From NCBI RefSeq assembly GCF_040448305.1, contig NZ_CP148752.1, forward strand, positions 4,154,001-4,218,000: a DNA stretch of 64,000 bases. The letters are read 5' to 3'. The position numbers and the translations under genes are program-made. The notes beneath the pieces were generated by a model, which made no database searches, had not been told where the DNA came from, and saw only the letters and a program-made list of their open reading frames with translations. Positions 34,452 to 43,730 of this stretch are shown in pieces. Positions within the stretch are counted from its first letter, which is position 1. Each line of letters opens with the position of its first letter. The stretch comes from Pseudomonas fluorescens (GTDB lineage: Bacteria > Pseudomonadota > Gammaproteobacteria > Pseudomonadales > Pseudomonadaceae).

Positions 34452-36215
34452 ATGGTCTGGCAGCAAGTCTACGATCCGTTCGGTAACCCGTTGCTTTCAA
34501 CGCTCATGGCGGCTGTGCCGGTGGTGGTGATGCTGGCGTCCCTGGCGTTCTTTCATATCAAGGCGCACCTGGCGGCGTTGCTCGCCCTGGTCTCGGCCTT
34601 GCTGATCTCGATCTTCGCCTTCGGCATGCCAGCGGGCATGGCAGGTTCGGCGGCGCTGTTCGGTGCGGCCAACGGTCTGCTGCCGATTGGCTGGATCGTG
34701 TTGAACATCATTTTCCTGCACCGCCTGACCACCGAGAACGGTTCGTTCAAGGTGTTGCAAGACTCCCTGGCGCGCATCACCGATGACCGGCGCCTGCAAT
34801 TGCTGCTGATCGCCTTCTGCTTCGGTGCGTTTTTCGAAGGCGCGGCCGGTTTCGGTACGCCGGTGGCGGTGACCGGGGCGATTCTGATCGGGCTGGGCTT
34901 CTCGCCACTCGCCGCCTCGGGGCTGGCACTGATCGCCAACACCGCCCCCGTGGCGTTCGGCGCCCTCGGCACGCCGATCATCACCCTGGCCAAGGTCACC
35001 GGGCTGGATGAAATGGAACTGTCGATGATGGTCGGTCGGCAGTTGCCCTTCTTTTCGGTGCTGGTGCCGTTCTGGCTGATCTGGGCCTTTGCCGGCTGGC
35101 GCAAGATGGTGGAAATCTGGCCGGCGATCCTGGTGGCCGGGGTCAGTTTTGCCGTGCCGCAGTTCCTGGTGTCCAACTACCACGGGCCGATGCTGGTGGA
35201 CGTGATCGCCGCACTGATTTCCATGGCCTGCCTGACCGGTTTCCTCAAGGTGTGGAAACCGGCCACCGTACACACGTCCGCCGCCCTGTCCGGCCGGGTC
35301 GACGACTCGAAGATCGACGCCGAGCACGACGAAAAGCCTGTACCCACTGCAACCTTTTCCAACGAGGCAAAACCGGCGGTGATGCGGGCGTGGATGCCGT
35401 GGCTGATCCTGACGGTCTTCGTGTTCATCTGGGGCACCCAGGGCTTCAAGAACACCTTCGACACCCGCCCTGCCATCGACCCGCAAACCAGTGCCGCCAA
35501 GCTCGATCCGCAGGGCAAGCCGATGCGTGAGGCGAACCCGCTGTTTGCACCGGTCGTGACCTTCACCACCCTGCACTTGCAGATTGAGAAAGTCCCGCCC
35601 GTGGTGGCCGCACCGAAAACCGAAGAAGCGGTGTACAAGTTCACCTGGTTCACCGCCACCGGCAGCGGCATTCTGCTGGCGGCGATTGTCGGCGGTTTGC
35701 TGATGGGGTATTCGATCCCGCAACTGATTCACCAGTACCTGCGCACTTTGTGGGTGGTGCGTTACTCGCTGATCACCATTGTGGCGATGCTCGCGCTGGG
35801 CTTCCTCACGCGCTACTCGGGCCTGGACGCGACCATGGGCCTGGCCTTCGCTGCCACGGGCATTTTCTACCCGATGTTCGGCACCCTGCTCGGCTGGCTC
35901 GGCGTGGCGCTGACCGGCTCGGACACCGCGTCCAACGTGCTGTTCGGCGGCTTGCAACGGGTGACGTCCGAGCAGTTGGGCATCAGCCCGGTGTTGATGG
36001 CCGCCGCCAACAGTTCCGGCGGGGTCATGGGCAAGATGGTCGACGCCCAGTCGATCGTGGTCGCCTCCACCGCCACCCGCTGGTACGGCCATGAAGGGGA
36101 AATCCTGCGCTACGTGTTCTTCCACTCGATTGTGCTGGCGATCCTGGTCGGTGGCCTGGTGACGCTGCAGGCCTACGTCGCGCCGTTCAGCCATATGGTG
36201 GTGGGCGGGCATTGA
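34452..36215 (+). CDS. Lactate/glycolate permease (LctP family)
   Basis: 587 residues, at least twelve membrane segments. LctP hallmarks include GAFFEGAAGFGTPVAVTGA, NTAPVAFGALGTPII, GSDTASNVLFGGLQ and SSGGVMGKMVDAQSIVVA. A periplasmic or cytoplasmic loop of about 80 residues with many charges (DTRPAIDPQTSAAKLDPQGK...) makes it longer than the 550-residue enterobacterial LldP. E. coli has two members, LldP and GlcA; placement before glcDEFG favours glycolate uptake (GlcA role), but lactate cannot be excluded. GAGGTGG lies five bases before the ATG. A REPIN separates it from glcD. Confidence 0.85.
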   Translation: MVWQQVYDPFGNPLLSTLMAAVPVVVMLASLAFFHIKAHLAALLALVSALLISIFAFGMPAGMAGSAALFGAANGLLPIGWIVLNIIFLHRLTTENGSFKVLQDSLARITDDRRLQLLLIAFCFGAFFEGAAGFGTPVAVTGAILIGLGFSPLAASGLALIANTAPVAFGALGTPIITLAKVTGLDEMELSMMVGRQLPFFSVLVPFWLIWAFAGWRKMVEIWPAILVAGVSFAVPQFLVSNYHGPMLVDVIAALISMACLTGFLKVWKPATVHTSAALSGRVDDSKIDAEHDEKPVPTATFSNEAKPAVMRAWMPWLILTVFVFIWGTQGFKNTFDTRPAIDPQTSAAKLDPQGKPMREANPLFAPVVTFTTLHLQIEKVPPVVAAPKTEEAVYKFTWFTATGSGILLAAIVGGLLMGYSIPQLIHQYLRTLWVVRYSLITIVAMLALGFLTRYSGLDATMGLAFAATGIFYPMFGTLLGWLGVALTGSDTASNVLFGGLQRVTSEQLGISPVLMAAANSSGGVMGKMVDAQSIVVASTATRWYGHEGEILRYVFFHSIVLAILVGGLVTLQAYVAPFSHMVVGGH

Positions 36216-36253
36216 GTCGAATACACGCGTCATTCTGCTTAAAACTGATCCAT

Positions 36254-36343
36254 TGTGGGAGCGAGCTTGCTCGCGATGACCGTGTCACATTCGACAGAGA
36301 TGTCGACTGTGCCACCGCTATCGCGAGCAAGCTCGCTCCCACA
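36254..36343. repeat. 90-bp REPIN between the permease and glcD
   Basis: Forward arm TGTGGGAGCGAGCTTGCTCG and inverted arm ending CTCGCTCCCACA with the core GACAGAGATGTCG. Confidence 0.88.
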
Positions 36344-36461
36344 TTGGTGGACGGTGGTTTATGGAATGAATCGTCCGTCGAGCAGACAAAGATCCCATGG
36401 ACAGCCGGCCGTCTCAGGCCAATGATGTACATCAGTGGCCTCCAGCGGGAGTCATGAACCG

Positions 36462-37961
36462 ATGAACATTCTCTACGATGAACGCGTTGACGGTGCCCTG
36501 CCCGACGTCGACAAACAGGCGCTGCTGCAGGCCCTGCAAACCCGCTTGCCGAATCTGGAAGTCCTGCATCAGCGCGAGGAACTCAAGCCCTACGAATGCG
36601 ACGGACTGTCGGCCTATCGCACCACGCCGATGCTGGTGGTGCTGCCCCGATACATCGACGAAGTCCAGGGGGTGCTTCAGGTCTGCCATGAGCTGCACGT
36701 CCCCGTCGTGGCCCGTGGCGCCGGCACCGGTTTGTCCGGCGGCGCGCTACCCCTGGAGAAAGGCGTGCTGCTGGTGATGGCGCGCTTCAACAACATCCTG
36801 CACATCGACCCTGCCGCCCGTACTGCGCGGGTTCAGCCCGGTGTACGCAATCTGGCGATCTCCCAGGCGGCGGCACCCTTCGGCCTGTATTACGCGCCGG
36901 ACCCATCCTCGCAAATCGCCTGCTCCATCGGCGGCAACGTCGCGGAAAATGCCGGGGGCGTGCACTGCCTGAAGTACGGCCTGACCGTGCACAACGTGCT
37001 CAAGGTCGACATCCTCACCGTCGACGGCGAGCACCTGAGCCTGGGCTCCAACGCCCTCGACGCCCCCGGTTTCGACCTGCTGGCGCTGTTCACCGGGTCC
37101 GAAGGCCTGCTCGGGGTGATCACCGAGGTCACGGTCAAGCTGCTGCCCAAGCCGCAGACCGCCAAAGTGCTGCTGGCGGCGTTCGATTCCGTGGAAAAAG
37201 CCGGGCGCGCCGTCGGCGACATCATTGCCGCCGGCATCATCCCCGGCGGCCTGGAAATGATGGACAACCTGGCGATCCGCGCCGCCGAGGACTTCATCCA
37301 CGCCGGTTATCCGGTGGATGCCCAGGCGATTTTGCTGTGCGAACTCGACGGCGTTGAAGCCGATGTCTCAGATGACTGCGACCGGGTGCGCCAAGTGCTG
37401 CAACAGGCCGGCGCCATCGAGTTGCGCCAGGCCAGGGACGAAGCCGAGCGCGTGCGTTTCTGGGCCGGGCGCAAGAATGCGTTCCCGGCGGTGGGCCGCC
37501 TTTCGCCGGACTACTACTGCATGGACGGCACCATTCCCCGCCGCGAACTGCCCGGCGTGCTGAAGGCCATCGCCGAGCTCTCGAACGAATACGGCCTGCG
37601 GGTGGCCAACGTGTTCCATGCCGGCGACGGCAACATGCATCCGCTGATCCTGTTCGACGCCAATCAACCCGGTGAACTTGATCGAGCCGAGACCCTGGGC
37701 GGCAAGATTCTGGAGTTGTGCGTGAAAGTCGGCGGCAGCATCACCGGTGAACACGGCGTGGGCCGCGAGAAGATCAACCAGATGTGCGCGCAGTTCAACA
37801 GCGATGAGCTGACCCTGTTCCATGCCATCAAGGCCGCCTTCGACCCCGGCGGCCTGCTCAACCCCGGCAAGAACATTCCGACCCTGCACCGCTGCGCCGA
37901 ATTCGGTGCCATGCACATACATGGCGGTCAATTGCCCTTCCCTGAGCTGGAGCGTTTCTGA
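36462..37961 (+). CDS. glcD: Glycolate oxidase subunit GlcD (FAD)
   Basis: 499 residues, the same length as E. coli GlcD. An FAD-binding type 4 domain has the pyrophosphate loop RGAGTGLSGGALPLEKG and GGNVAENAGGVHCLKYG; the C-terminal FAD-oxidase cap has NVFHAGDGNMHPLILFD and GGSITGEHGVGREKI. With GlcE and GlcF it oxidises glycolate to glyoxylate at the inner membrane, passing electrons to the respiratory chain. GGGAG lies about ten bases before the ATG at 36462. Its stop overlaps the start of glcE. No glcC regulator gene adjoins the operon. Confidence 0.92.
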   Translation: MNILYDERVDGALPDVDKQALLQALQTRLPNLEVLHQREELKPYECDGLSAYRTTPMLVVLPRYIDEVQGVLQVCHELHVPVVARGAGTGLSGGALPLEKGVLLVMARFNNILHIDPAARTARVQPGVRNLAISQAAAPFGLYYAPDPSSQIACSIGGNVAENAGGVHCLKYGLTVHNVLKVDILTVDGEHLSLGSNALDAPGFDLLALFTGSEGLLGVITEVTVKLLPKPQTAKVLLAAFDSVEKAGRAVGDIIAAGIIPGGLEMMDNLAIRAAEDFIHAGYPVDAQAILLCELDGVEADVSDDCDRVRQVLQQAGAIELRQARDEAERVRFWAGRKNAFPAVGRLSPDYYCMDGTIPRRELPGVLKAIAELSNEYGLRVANVFHAGDGNMHPLILFDANQPGELDRAETLGGKILELCVKVGGSITGEHGVGREKINQMCAQFNSDELTLFHAIKAAFDPGGLLNPGKNIPTLHRCAEFGAMHIHGGQLPFPELERF

Positions 37962-39025
37962 TGCGCAGCCCTGAAGATTTCGATGACAGCGCGTCACTGC
38001 TGGAACAGGTCAATCAGGCGCTGGAAAACGCCACGCCGTTGCGCATCCAGGGTTCAAACAGCAAAGCCTTTCTCGGCCGCACCACGGCCGGGGAAATTCT
38101 CGATACCCGCTCGCACCGGGGCATTGTCAGTTACGACCCGACTGAACTTGTGATCAGCGCCCGTTGCGGCACACCGTTGTCGCAGCTGGCGCAGGTGCTG
38201 GACGCCGCGCAGCAGATGCTGCCCTGCGAGCCACCGTCCTTCGGCGACGGCGCCACCGTCGGCGGCATGATCGCCTGTGGGCTGTCCGGGCCACGGCGCC
38301 CGTGGTCCGGCTCGGTGCGGGATTTCGTGCTCGGCACGCGGGTCATCACCGGCCAGGGCAAGCTGTTGCGCTTCGGTGGCGAGGTGATGAAAAACGTCGC
38401 CGGCTACGACCTGTCGCGCCTGATGGCCGGCAGTTACGGCAGCCTCGGGCTGATCGCCGAAGTTTCCCTCAAAGTGCTGCCAAAACCCCGGCAAGCCTTA
38501 AGCATCAGCCTGGAAATGGACGCCGAACGGGCCTTGCTGCGCCTGGCGGAATGGGGCCAGCAGCCGTTGCCGATCAGCGCGGCCTGCCACGATGGCGAAC
38601 GCCTGCACCTGCGACTGGAGGGCGGTGAAGGTTCGGTGGCGGCGGCCCATGAACGCCTCGGGGGTGAGCGGCTGGAGGCTTGCTGGTGGGACGATCTCAA
38701 CGAGCAGCGCTTGAGTTTCTTCGATCAAGACCAACCGCTTTGGCGCCTGTCCTTGCCGCACAACACGCCGCTCCTGTCGCTGCCGGGGCGCCAGTTGATC
38801 GACTGGGGCGGCGCCCAGCGCTGGCTGAAATCCGATGCCGATGCAGCGTACATCCGCCAGGTCGTCGACGAGGTCGGCGGCCATGTCACCTGTTTCAGCC
38901 ACGGCCTGACCGACAGCCCCTTCCATCCGCTGCCCCCGGCGCTGATGCGTTATCACCGCAACCTGAAACAACAACTCGATCCACGGGGCATCTTCAACCC
39001 CGGACGCCTGTACGCGGAGCTTTGA
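37961..39025 (+). CDS. glcE: Glycolate oxidase subunit GlcE (FAD)
   Basis: 354 residues. An FAD-binding type 4 domain without the C-terminal cap, with RIQGSNSKAFLGR, GDGATVGGMIACGLSGPRRP and NVAGYDLSRLMAGSYGSLG. E. coli GlcE has 350 residues. It forms the flavin-containing partner of GlcD. The ATG overlaps the glcD stop (TGATG), and glcF follows after three bases, a tight operon. Confidence 0.92.
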   Translation: MRSPEDFDDSASLLEQVNQALENATPLRIQGSNSKAFLGRTTAGEILDTRSHRGIVSYDPTELVISARCGTPLSQLAQVLDAAQQMLPCEPPSFGDGATVGGMIACGLSGPRRPWSGSVRDFVLGTRVITGQGKLLRFGGEVMKNVAGYDLSRLMAGSYGSLGLIAEVSLKVLPKPRQALSISLEMDAERALLRLAEWGQQPLPISAACHDGERLHLRLEGGEGSVAAAHERLGGERLEACWWDDLNEQRLSFFDQDQPLWRLSLPHNTPLLSLPGRQLIDWGGAQRWLKSDADAAYIRQVVDEVGGHVTCFSHGLTDSPFHPLPPALMRYHRNLKQQLDPRGIFNPGRLYAEL

Positions 39026-39028
39026 ATC

Positions 39029-40246
39029 ATGCAGACGACCTTGAGTGAAAGCGCCAGCCATCTGCCCCGCGCCGCAGAAGCCGAAAGCATCCTGCGCACC
39101 TGCGTGCACTGCGGGTTCTGCAATGCCACGTGCCCGACCTATCAATTGCTCGGCGATGAACTGGACGGACCGCGGGGCCGCATCTACCTGATCAAGCAAG
39201 TGCTGGAAGGCAACGACGTCACGCAAAAGACCCAACAGCACCTTGACCGCTGCCTGTCGTGCCGCAACTGCGAAACCACCTGCCCGTCGGGCGTCGACTA
39301 CCACAACCTGCTGGACATCGGGCGGGCGGTGGTCGATGCGGCGGTGCCACGCCCGCTCGGTCAGCGCCTGTTGCGCGAGGGGTTGCGGCAGACCGTCCCC
39401 CATCCAGAGCTGTTCAAGAGCCTGGTCAATAGCGGTCAGGTGTTCCGCGCGCTGCTGCCCGGCACCCTGCAAAGCAAATTGCCGCGCAATGTCTACCCAG
39501 CCAAGCCGCGACCCACGACCCTGCGTGAGCGTCAGGTGCTGATGCTCGAAGGTTGCGTACAGCCCAGCCTGTCTCCCAACACCAATGCCGCGGCGGCGCG
39601 GGTGTTGGACCGGTTGGGGATCAGTGTCATCGCGACCCGCGAAGCCGGTTGCTGCGGCGCCGTGGACTACCACCTGAACGCCCAGGCCGCCGGCCTCGAT
39701 CGCGCCCGACGCAACATCGACGCGTGGTGGCCGGGCATCGAAAAAGGTGCCGAGGCGATTGTGCAGACGGCCAGCGGTTGCGGCGCCTTCATCAAGGATT
39801 ACGGCCATCTGCTCGCCAGCGACCCGGCCTATGCCGACAAGGCGAAAAAGGTCAGTGCGCTGGCCCGGGATCTGGTGGAGGTGTTGCGCGATGAGCCACT
39901 GGAAAAGCTCGGCATCCATGCCTCGCAGCGTGTGGCCTTCCATTGCCCCTGCACCCTGCAACACGGACAGAAACTCGGCGGTGCCGTGGAAGCGCTGCTG
40001 ACCGGACTCGGCTTCAATCTGACGTCCGTTCCCGACGGACACCTGTGTTGCGGGTCGGCGGGCACCTATTCGCTGACCCAGCCCGAACTGTCGCGACAAC
40101 TGCGCGACAACAAGCTCAACGCCCTGGAAAGCGGCCATCCCGAGGTCATTGTCACAGCCAACATCGGCTGCCAGTCGCACCTCGACGGCGCGGGGCGAAC
40201 CCCGGTGCGGCACTGGATCGAACTGGTCGAAGCCGCCCTGCCTTAA
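39029..40246 (+). CDS. glcF: Glycolate oxidase iron-sulfur subunit GlcF
   Basis: 405 residues. Two 4Fe-4S clusters are coordinated by CVHCGFCNATCPTY and CLSCRNCETTCPSG near the N-terminus; two CCG-type domains follow, with AGCCGAVDYHL and LCCGSAGTYS. It conducts electrons from the flavin subunits to quinone at the membrane. Separated from glcE by three bases. Confidence 0.92.
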   Translation: MQTTLSESASHLPRAAEAESILRTCVHCGFCNATCPTYQLLGDELDGPRGRIYLIKQVLEGNDVTQKTQQHLDRCLSCRNCETTCPSGVDYHNLLDIGRAVVDAAVPRPLGQRLLREGLRQTVPHPELFKSLVNSGQVFRALLPGTLQSKLPRNVYPAKPRPTTLRERQVLMLEGCVQPSLSPNTNAAAARVLDRLGISVIATREAGCCGAVDYHLNAQAAGLDRARRNIDAWWPGIEKGAEAIVQTASGCGAFIKDYGHLLASDPAYADKAKKVSALARDLVEVLRDEPLEKLGIHASQRVAFHCPCTLQHGQKLGGAVEALLTGLGFNLTSVPDGHLCCGSAGTYSLTQPELSRQLRDNKLNALESGHPEVIVTANIGCQSHLDGAGRTPVRHWIELVEAALP

Positions 40247-40265
40247 CCGAACCCTGGAGATGCCC

Positions 40266-40667
40266 ATGAACAGCAAATCCGTCCTGAGCCAGGCCGAAGT
40301 CGCCCAGATCCTCACCGCCGCCCGCGCCGAAGCACAGGCCAATCAATGGGCCGTGACCATCGTGGTGGTCGATGACGGCGGCCACCCGCTGGCCCTCGAA
40401 CGCCTCGACGGCTGCGCGCCCGCCAGTGCCTACATCGCCACCGAAAAGGCGCGCACTTCAGCCCTCGGGCGGCGCGAATCGAAAAGCTATGAAGACATGG
40501 TCAACGCCGGGCGCTACGCTTTCCTCTCAGCACCCTTGCTGACTTCGCTTGAGGGTGGCGTGCCGATTGTTTTCGATGGCCAGGTGATTGGCGCCATCGG
40601 CGTGTCGGGCGTCAAGCCCGAGCAGGATGCGCAAGTGGCCAAGGCCGGGGCGCAGTGCCTGAAATGA
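40266..40667 (+). CDS. glcG: GlcG/HbpS-like heme-binding protein
   Basis: 133 residues of the GlcG/HbpS family: AEAQANQWAVTIVVVDDGGH, ARTSALGRRESK, GGVPIVFDGQVIGAIGVSG. E. coli GlcG is 134 residues and lies in the glc operon, though its role in glycolate oxidation is not proven. GGAG lies seven bases before the ATG at 40266; an ATG two codons earlier is possible. It ends the operon, which is followed by a REPIN. Confidence 0.87.
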   Translation: MNSKSVLSQAEVAQILTAARAEAQANQWAVTIVVVDDGGHPLALERLDGCAPASAYIATEKARTSALGRRESKSYEDMVNAGRYAFLSAPLLTSLEGGVPIVFDGQVIGAIGVSGVKPEQDAQVAKAGAQCLK

Positions 40668-40701
40668 ACAGAATGCACATCAAACATCCACCATAGATCC
40701 C

Positions 40702-40791
40702 TGTGGGAGCGAGCCTGCTCGCGATGGCGGCAGATCAGTCGACATCCATGCTGAATGACACTCCGCTATCGCGAGCAGGCTCGCTCCCACA
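40702..40791. repeat. 90-bp REPIN after glcG
   Basis: Forward arm TGTGGGAGCGAGCCTGCTCG and inverted arm ending CTCGCTCCCACA, with a core GTCGACATCCATGCTGAATG. Confidence 0.88.
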
Positions 40792-40851
40792 GGGACGGCG
40801 TTTCGCCAACAAGATTGATCCGTGTTAAACCAGCCGAGAGGAGTTGCAGCA

Positions 40852-41739
40852 ATGACCCGTCTAACTGCCAAAGACTTTTCCCCGCAACTGCTGGAACTGT
40901 ACGACTACTACGCCCACGGCAAGATCAACCGCCGGGAGTTTCTCGACCGCGCGGCGTTGTTTACCTTCGGCGGCTTGACCGCAGGCGCCCTGCTCGCCGC
41001 GCTAAGCCCCAACTATGCGCTGGCCGAACAGGTCGAGTTCACCGATCCGGACATCATTGCCGAGTACATCACCTACCCCTCGCCCAAGGGCCACGGCCAG
41101 GTTCGCGGTTATCTGGTGCGCCCGGCCAAGGCCACCGGCAAGGTGCCGGCGGTGGTGGTCGTGCACGAAAACCGTGGGCTCAACCCCTACATCGAAGACG
41201 TGGCCCGCCGTCTGGCCAAGGCCGGTTTCATCGCCCTCGCCCCGGACGGCCTGAGTTCGGTCGGCGGTTATCCCGGCAATGACGACAAGGGCCGCGAGCT
41301 TCAGGCGAAGGTCGACCCGGAAAAGCTGATGAACGACTTTTTCGCCGCCGTAGAGTGGATGATGAAACACCCTGCCGCCACTGGAAAAGTCGGTATCACC
41401 GGGTTCTGCTACGGCGGTGGTGTGACCAACGCCGCCGCCGTGGCCTATCCGGAACTGGGGGCCGCCGTGTCGTTTTATGGCCGTCAGCCGACAGCCGAAG
41501 AAGTGCCCCGGATCAAGGCCCCGGTGATGCTGCACTTCGGCGAACTGGATACGCGGATCAACGAAGGCTGGCCGGCCTATGAGAAAGCGTTGAAGGCCGG
41601 GGGCAAGATCTATGAGGCCTATATCTACCCTGGCTGTAATCATGGTTTTCACAATGATTCGACGCCGCGTTATGACGAGGCGGCGGCGAAACTGGCGTGG
41701 GAGAGGACGTTGGGGTGGTTTAAAAAGTATCTGGTTTGA
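40852..41739 (+). CDS. Dienelactone-hydrolase-family protein with Tat-type signal
   Basis: 295 residues of the alpha/beta hydrolase fold. The nucleophile is a Cys in GFCYGGG, with Asp in GELDTRI and His in NHGFHNDS, the dienelactone hydrolase triad. The N-terminus holds INRREFLDRAALFTFGGLTA, a twin-arginine-like signal followed by a hydrophobic stretch, so export of a folded enzyme is likely. The role is a hydrolase of unknown substrate; chlorocatechol degradation genes are absent. GAGGAG lies about ten bases before the ATG. Single gene between two REP pairs. Confidence 0.8.
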   Translation: MTRLTAKDFSPQLLELYDYYAHGKINRREFLDRAALFTFGGLTAGALLAALSPNYALAEQVEFTDPDIIAEYITYPSPKGHGQVRGYLVRPAKATGKVPAVVVVHENRGLNPYIEDVARRLAKAGFIALAPDGLSSVGGYPGNDDKGRELQAKVDPEKLMNDFFAAVEWMMKHPAATGKVGITGFCYGGGVTNAAAVAYPELGAAVSFYGRQPTAEEVPRIKAPVMLHFGELDTRINEGWPAYEKALKAGGKIYEAYIYPGCNHGFHNDSTPRYDEAAAKLAWERTLGWFKKYLV

Positions 41740-41770
41740 ATAAAAGTCCTAGGCCAGCAGGACTGGCCCC

Positions 41771-41862
41771 ATCGCGAGCAGGCTCGCTCCTACATTGGGC
41801 TTCAGTCGTAGACAGATTTTGTGTTCACCGAAGATCCCTGTAGGAGCGAGCCTGCTCGCGAT
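41771..41862. repeat. REP pair before the peroxiredoxin gene end
   Basis: The inverted arm (ATCGCGAGCAGGCTCGCTCC) comes first, then a forward arm (TGTAGGAGCGAGCCTGCTCG) ending near 41862. It separates the convergent hydrolase and peroxiredoxin genes. Confidence 0.85.
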
Positions 41863-41882
41863 GGCGGTCTCACGGCTGATGA

Positions 41883-42536
41883 CTACTTTGGCTGAGCCAC
41901 CGTCCGCAGATACGGCTTCAGGGTCGTGAAGCCATCCGGGTATTTCTTCTTCGCGTCTTCGTCAGACACCGAGGTCGGGATGATCACGTCTTCACCCGGC
42001 CGCCAGTTCACTGGCGTGGCGACGGTGTGTTTGGCATTGAGTTGCAGGGAATCGAGCAGGCGCAGCACTTCATCGAAGTTGCGCCCGGCGCTCATCGGGT
42101 AGATCAGCATGGCCTTGACCTTCTTGTCCGGGCCGACGATGAACACCGAACGCACCGTGGCGTTGTCCACTGCCGTGCGCGCGCCGCCGCTGGCATTGGG
42201 GTGGATCATGTCGTAGAGCTTGGCCACCACCAGGTTTTCGTCGCCGATCAGCGGATAGTTGACCGCTGCGCCCTGGGTCTCGGCGATGTCACCGACCCAG
42301 CGGTTGTGGTCACTGACCGGGTCGACGCTGAGGCCCAGGACCTTGGTGTTGCGCTTGTCGAATTCCGGCTTGAGTTTGGCCAGGTAACCCAGTTCGGTGG
42401 TGCACACCGGGGTGAAATCCTTGGGGTGGGAAAACAGGATGGCCCAGCCATCGCCGATCCATTGGTGAAAGTTGAGGGTGCCTTCGGTGGTGTCGGCGGT
42501 GAAATCCGGTGCTTCGTCGCCAATGCGGATAGCCAT
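41883..42536 (-). CDS. lsfA: 1-Cys peroxiredoxin, Prx6/LsfA type
   Basis: 217 residues. The peroxidatic Cys45 lies in HPKDFTPVCTTELG; the second resolving Cys is absent, as in Prx6. The C-terminal region (MIHPNASGGARTAVDNATV, then VNWRPGEDVIIP) is that of LsfA, which removes peroxides in the cytoplasm and is part of sulfur-starvation and oxidative responses in Pseudomonas. AAGGAGATC lies close upstream of the ATG. Single gene. Confidence 0.9.
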   Translation of the reverse strand: MAIRIGDEAPDFTADTTEGTLNFHQWIGDGWAILFSHPKDFTPVCTTELGYLAKLKPEFDKRNTKVLGLSVDPVSDHNRWVGDIAETQGAAVNYPLIGDENLVVAKLYDMIHPNASGGARTAVDNATVRSVFIVGPDKKVKAMLIYPMSAGRNFDEVLRLLDSLQLNAKHTVATPVNWRPGEDVIIPTSVSDEDAKKKYPDGFTTLKPYLRTVAQPK

Positions 42537-42659
42537 GTTCGATCTCCTTGCAGTGATGGACAGGGACGCCGTCAGGGCAACGAATGCGCTTTAAACGGCA
42601 TGGACGCGAGACAGTATAGGAGAGGTTCGACGACTCGCCGCAACGCTTGGAACAAGTCG

Positions 42660-43604
42660 TTAGCCCACCAGCGCAATCAGTTGATGACGCTGGGCATCGG
42701 TCAGCATCGGGCCGAAACCGGCCCGTGCGTTTTCCGCCATGTAGCGCGGGTTGCCGGTGCCAGGAATCACGCAAGTCACCGCCGAATGCGACAGCAGGAA
42801 CTTCAGCGCCAGTTGCGGCCAGCTCTTGACCCCGACTTGCGCCGCCCAGCCTGGCAGCGGCTTATCCTTGAGTTTGGCCAGCAAGCCGCCCCCGCCAAAC
42901 GGCCGGTTGCAGATCACCGCCACCCCTCGCTCACGGCACAACGGCAGCAGGCGTTTCTCGACGCCGCGATCATCCAGGGCGTAGTTGATCTGCAAGAAAT
43001 CCAGTGGCTCGGCCTTGAGTACCGCTTCCACTTCTTCATAGGCCGACGCCGTGTAATGGGTGATGCCGATGTAGCGGATGCGCCCTGCTTCCTTCCAGTG
43101 GCGCAGGGTCGGCAGGTGCGTCTGCCAGTCCAGCAGGTTGTGGATCTGCATCAGGTCGATCCGGTCGGTCTGCAACAGGGCGAAGGATTGTTCCATCTGC
43201 GCGATGCCTTCTTCGCGGCCCCGGGTCCACACCTTGGTGGCCAGGAAGGCCGGCGAGCGCGGCTCATGGATCGACAGCAGTTCGCCGAGGGTCTGTTCGG
43301 CGCGACCGTACATCGGCGAGCTGTCGATCAGCTTGCCACCCTTGTCGAACAAGGCATCCAGCACCGCGGGCAAGTCTTTGTAAGCCGGTTGCGAAGGCTC
43401 GACATCGAATCCGCGGTAAGTGCCCAACCCTACGATCGGCAAGGACTCGTTGCTGGAAGGAATGGCGCGGGTCTGCATAGTCTTGCCTCCTGTTCCCGTC
43501 GACGGCTCGGGTTGTGCACCCACCGGACCGAACGTGAAGACCGCCGAAGCACCGGCAGCCAGCGTGAGTACTTTTCTACGGGTGTAACCCTCAGGATGGC
43601 TCAT
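42660..43604 (-). CDS. Aldo/keto reductase with Tat-type signal
   Basis: 314 residues. The AKR tetrad is visible: Asp and Tyr in LIDSSPMYGRAEQTLG, Lys in LATKVWTRG and His in LMQIHNLLD. The N-terminus MSHPEGYTRRKVLTLAAGASAVF carries a twin-arginine-like motif (TRRKVLT) and hydrophobic core, so the enzyme may be exported folded, which is unusual for a NADPH-dependent reductase. The ATG at 43604 is chosen; upstream open frame to 43691 lacks a signal. Substrate unknown. It is divergent from an alpha/beta hydrolase gene. Confidence 0.78.
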   Translation of the reverse strand: MSHPEGYTRRKVLTLAAGASAVFTFGPVGAQPEPSTGTGGKTMQTRAIPSSNESLPIVGLGTYRGFDVEPSQPAYKDLPAVLDALFDKGGKLIDSSPMYGRAEQTLGELLSIHEPRSPAFLATKVWTRGREEGIAQMEQSFALLQTDRIDLMQIHNLLDWQTHLPTLRHWKEAGRIRYIGITHYTASAYEEVEAVLKAEPLDFLQINYALDDRGVEKRLLPLCRERGVAVICNRPFGGGGLLAKLKDKPLPGWAAQVGVKSWPQLALKFLLSHSAVTCVIPGTGNPRYMAENARAGFGPMLTDAQRHQLIALVG

Positions 43605-43730
43605 AAAACGTTTCTCACCAGTCGCCGGGGTCCGAGCTGTTGCGCCGACAACCCGGATACCCCGCGCCAAGGGTCGATTGACTACACTCAAGAAGCCTTG
43701 CGCTAGCCACTTGCAAACCCCGAGCCGTCA

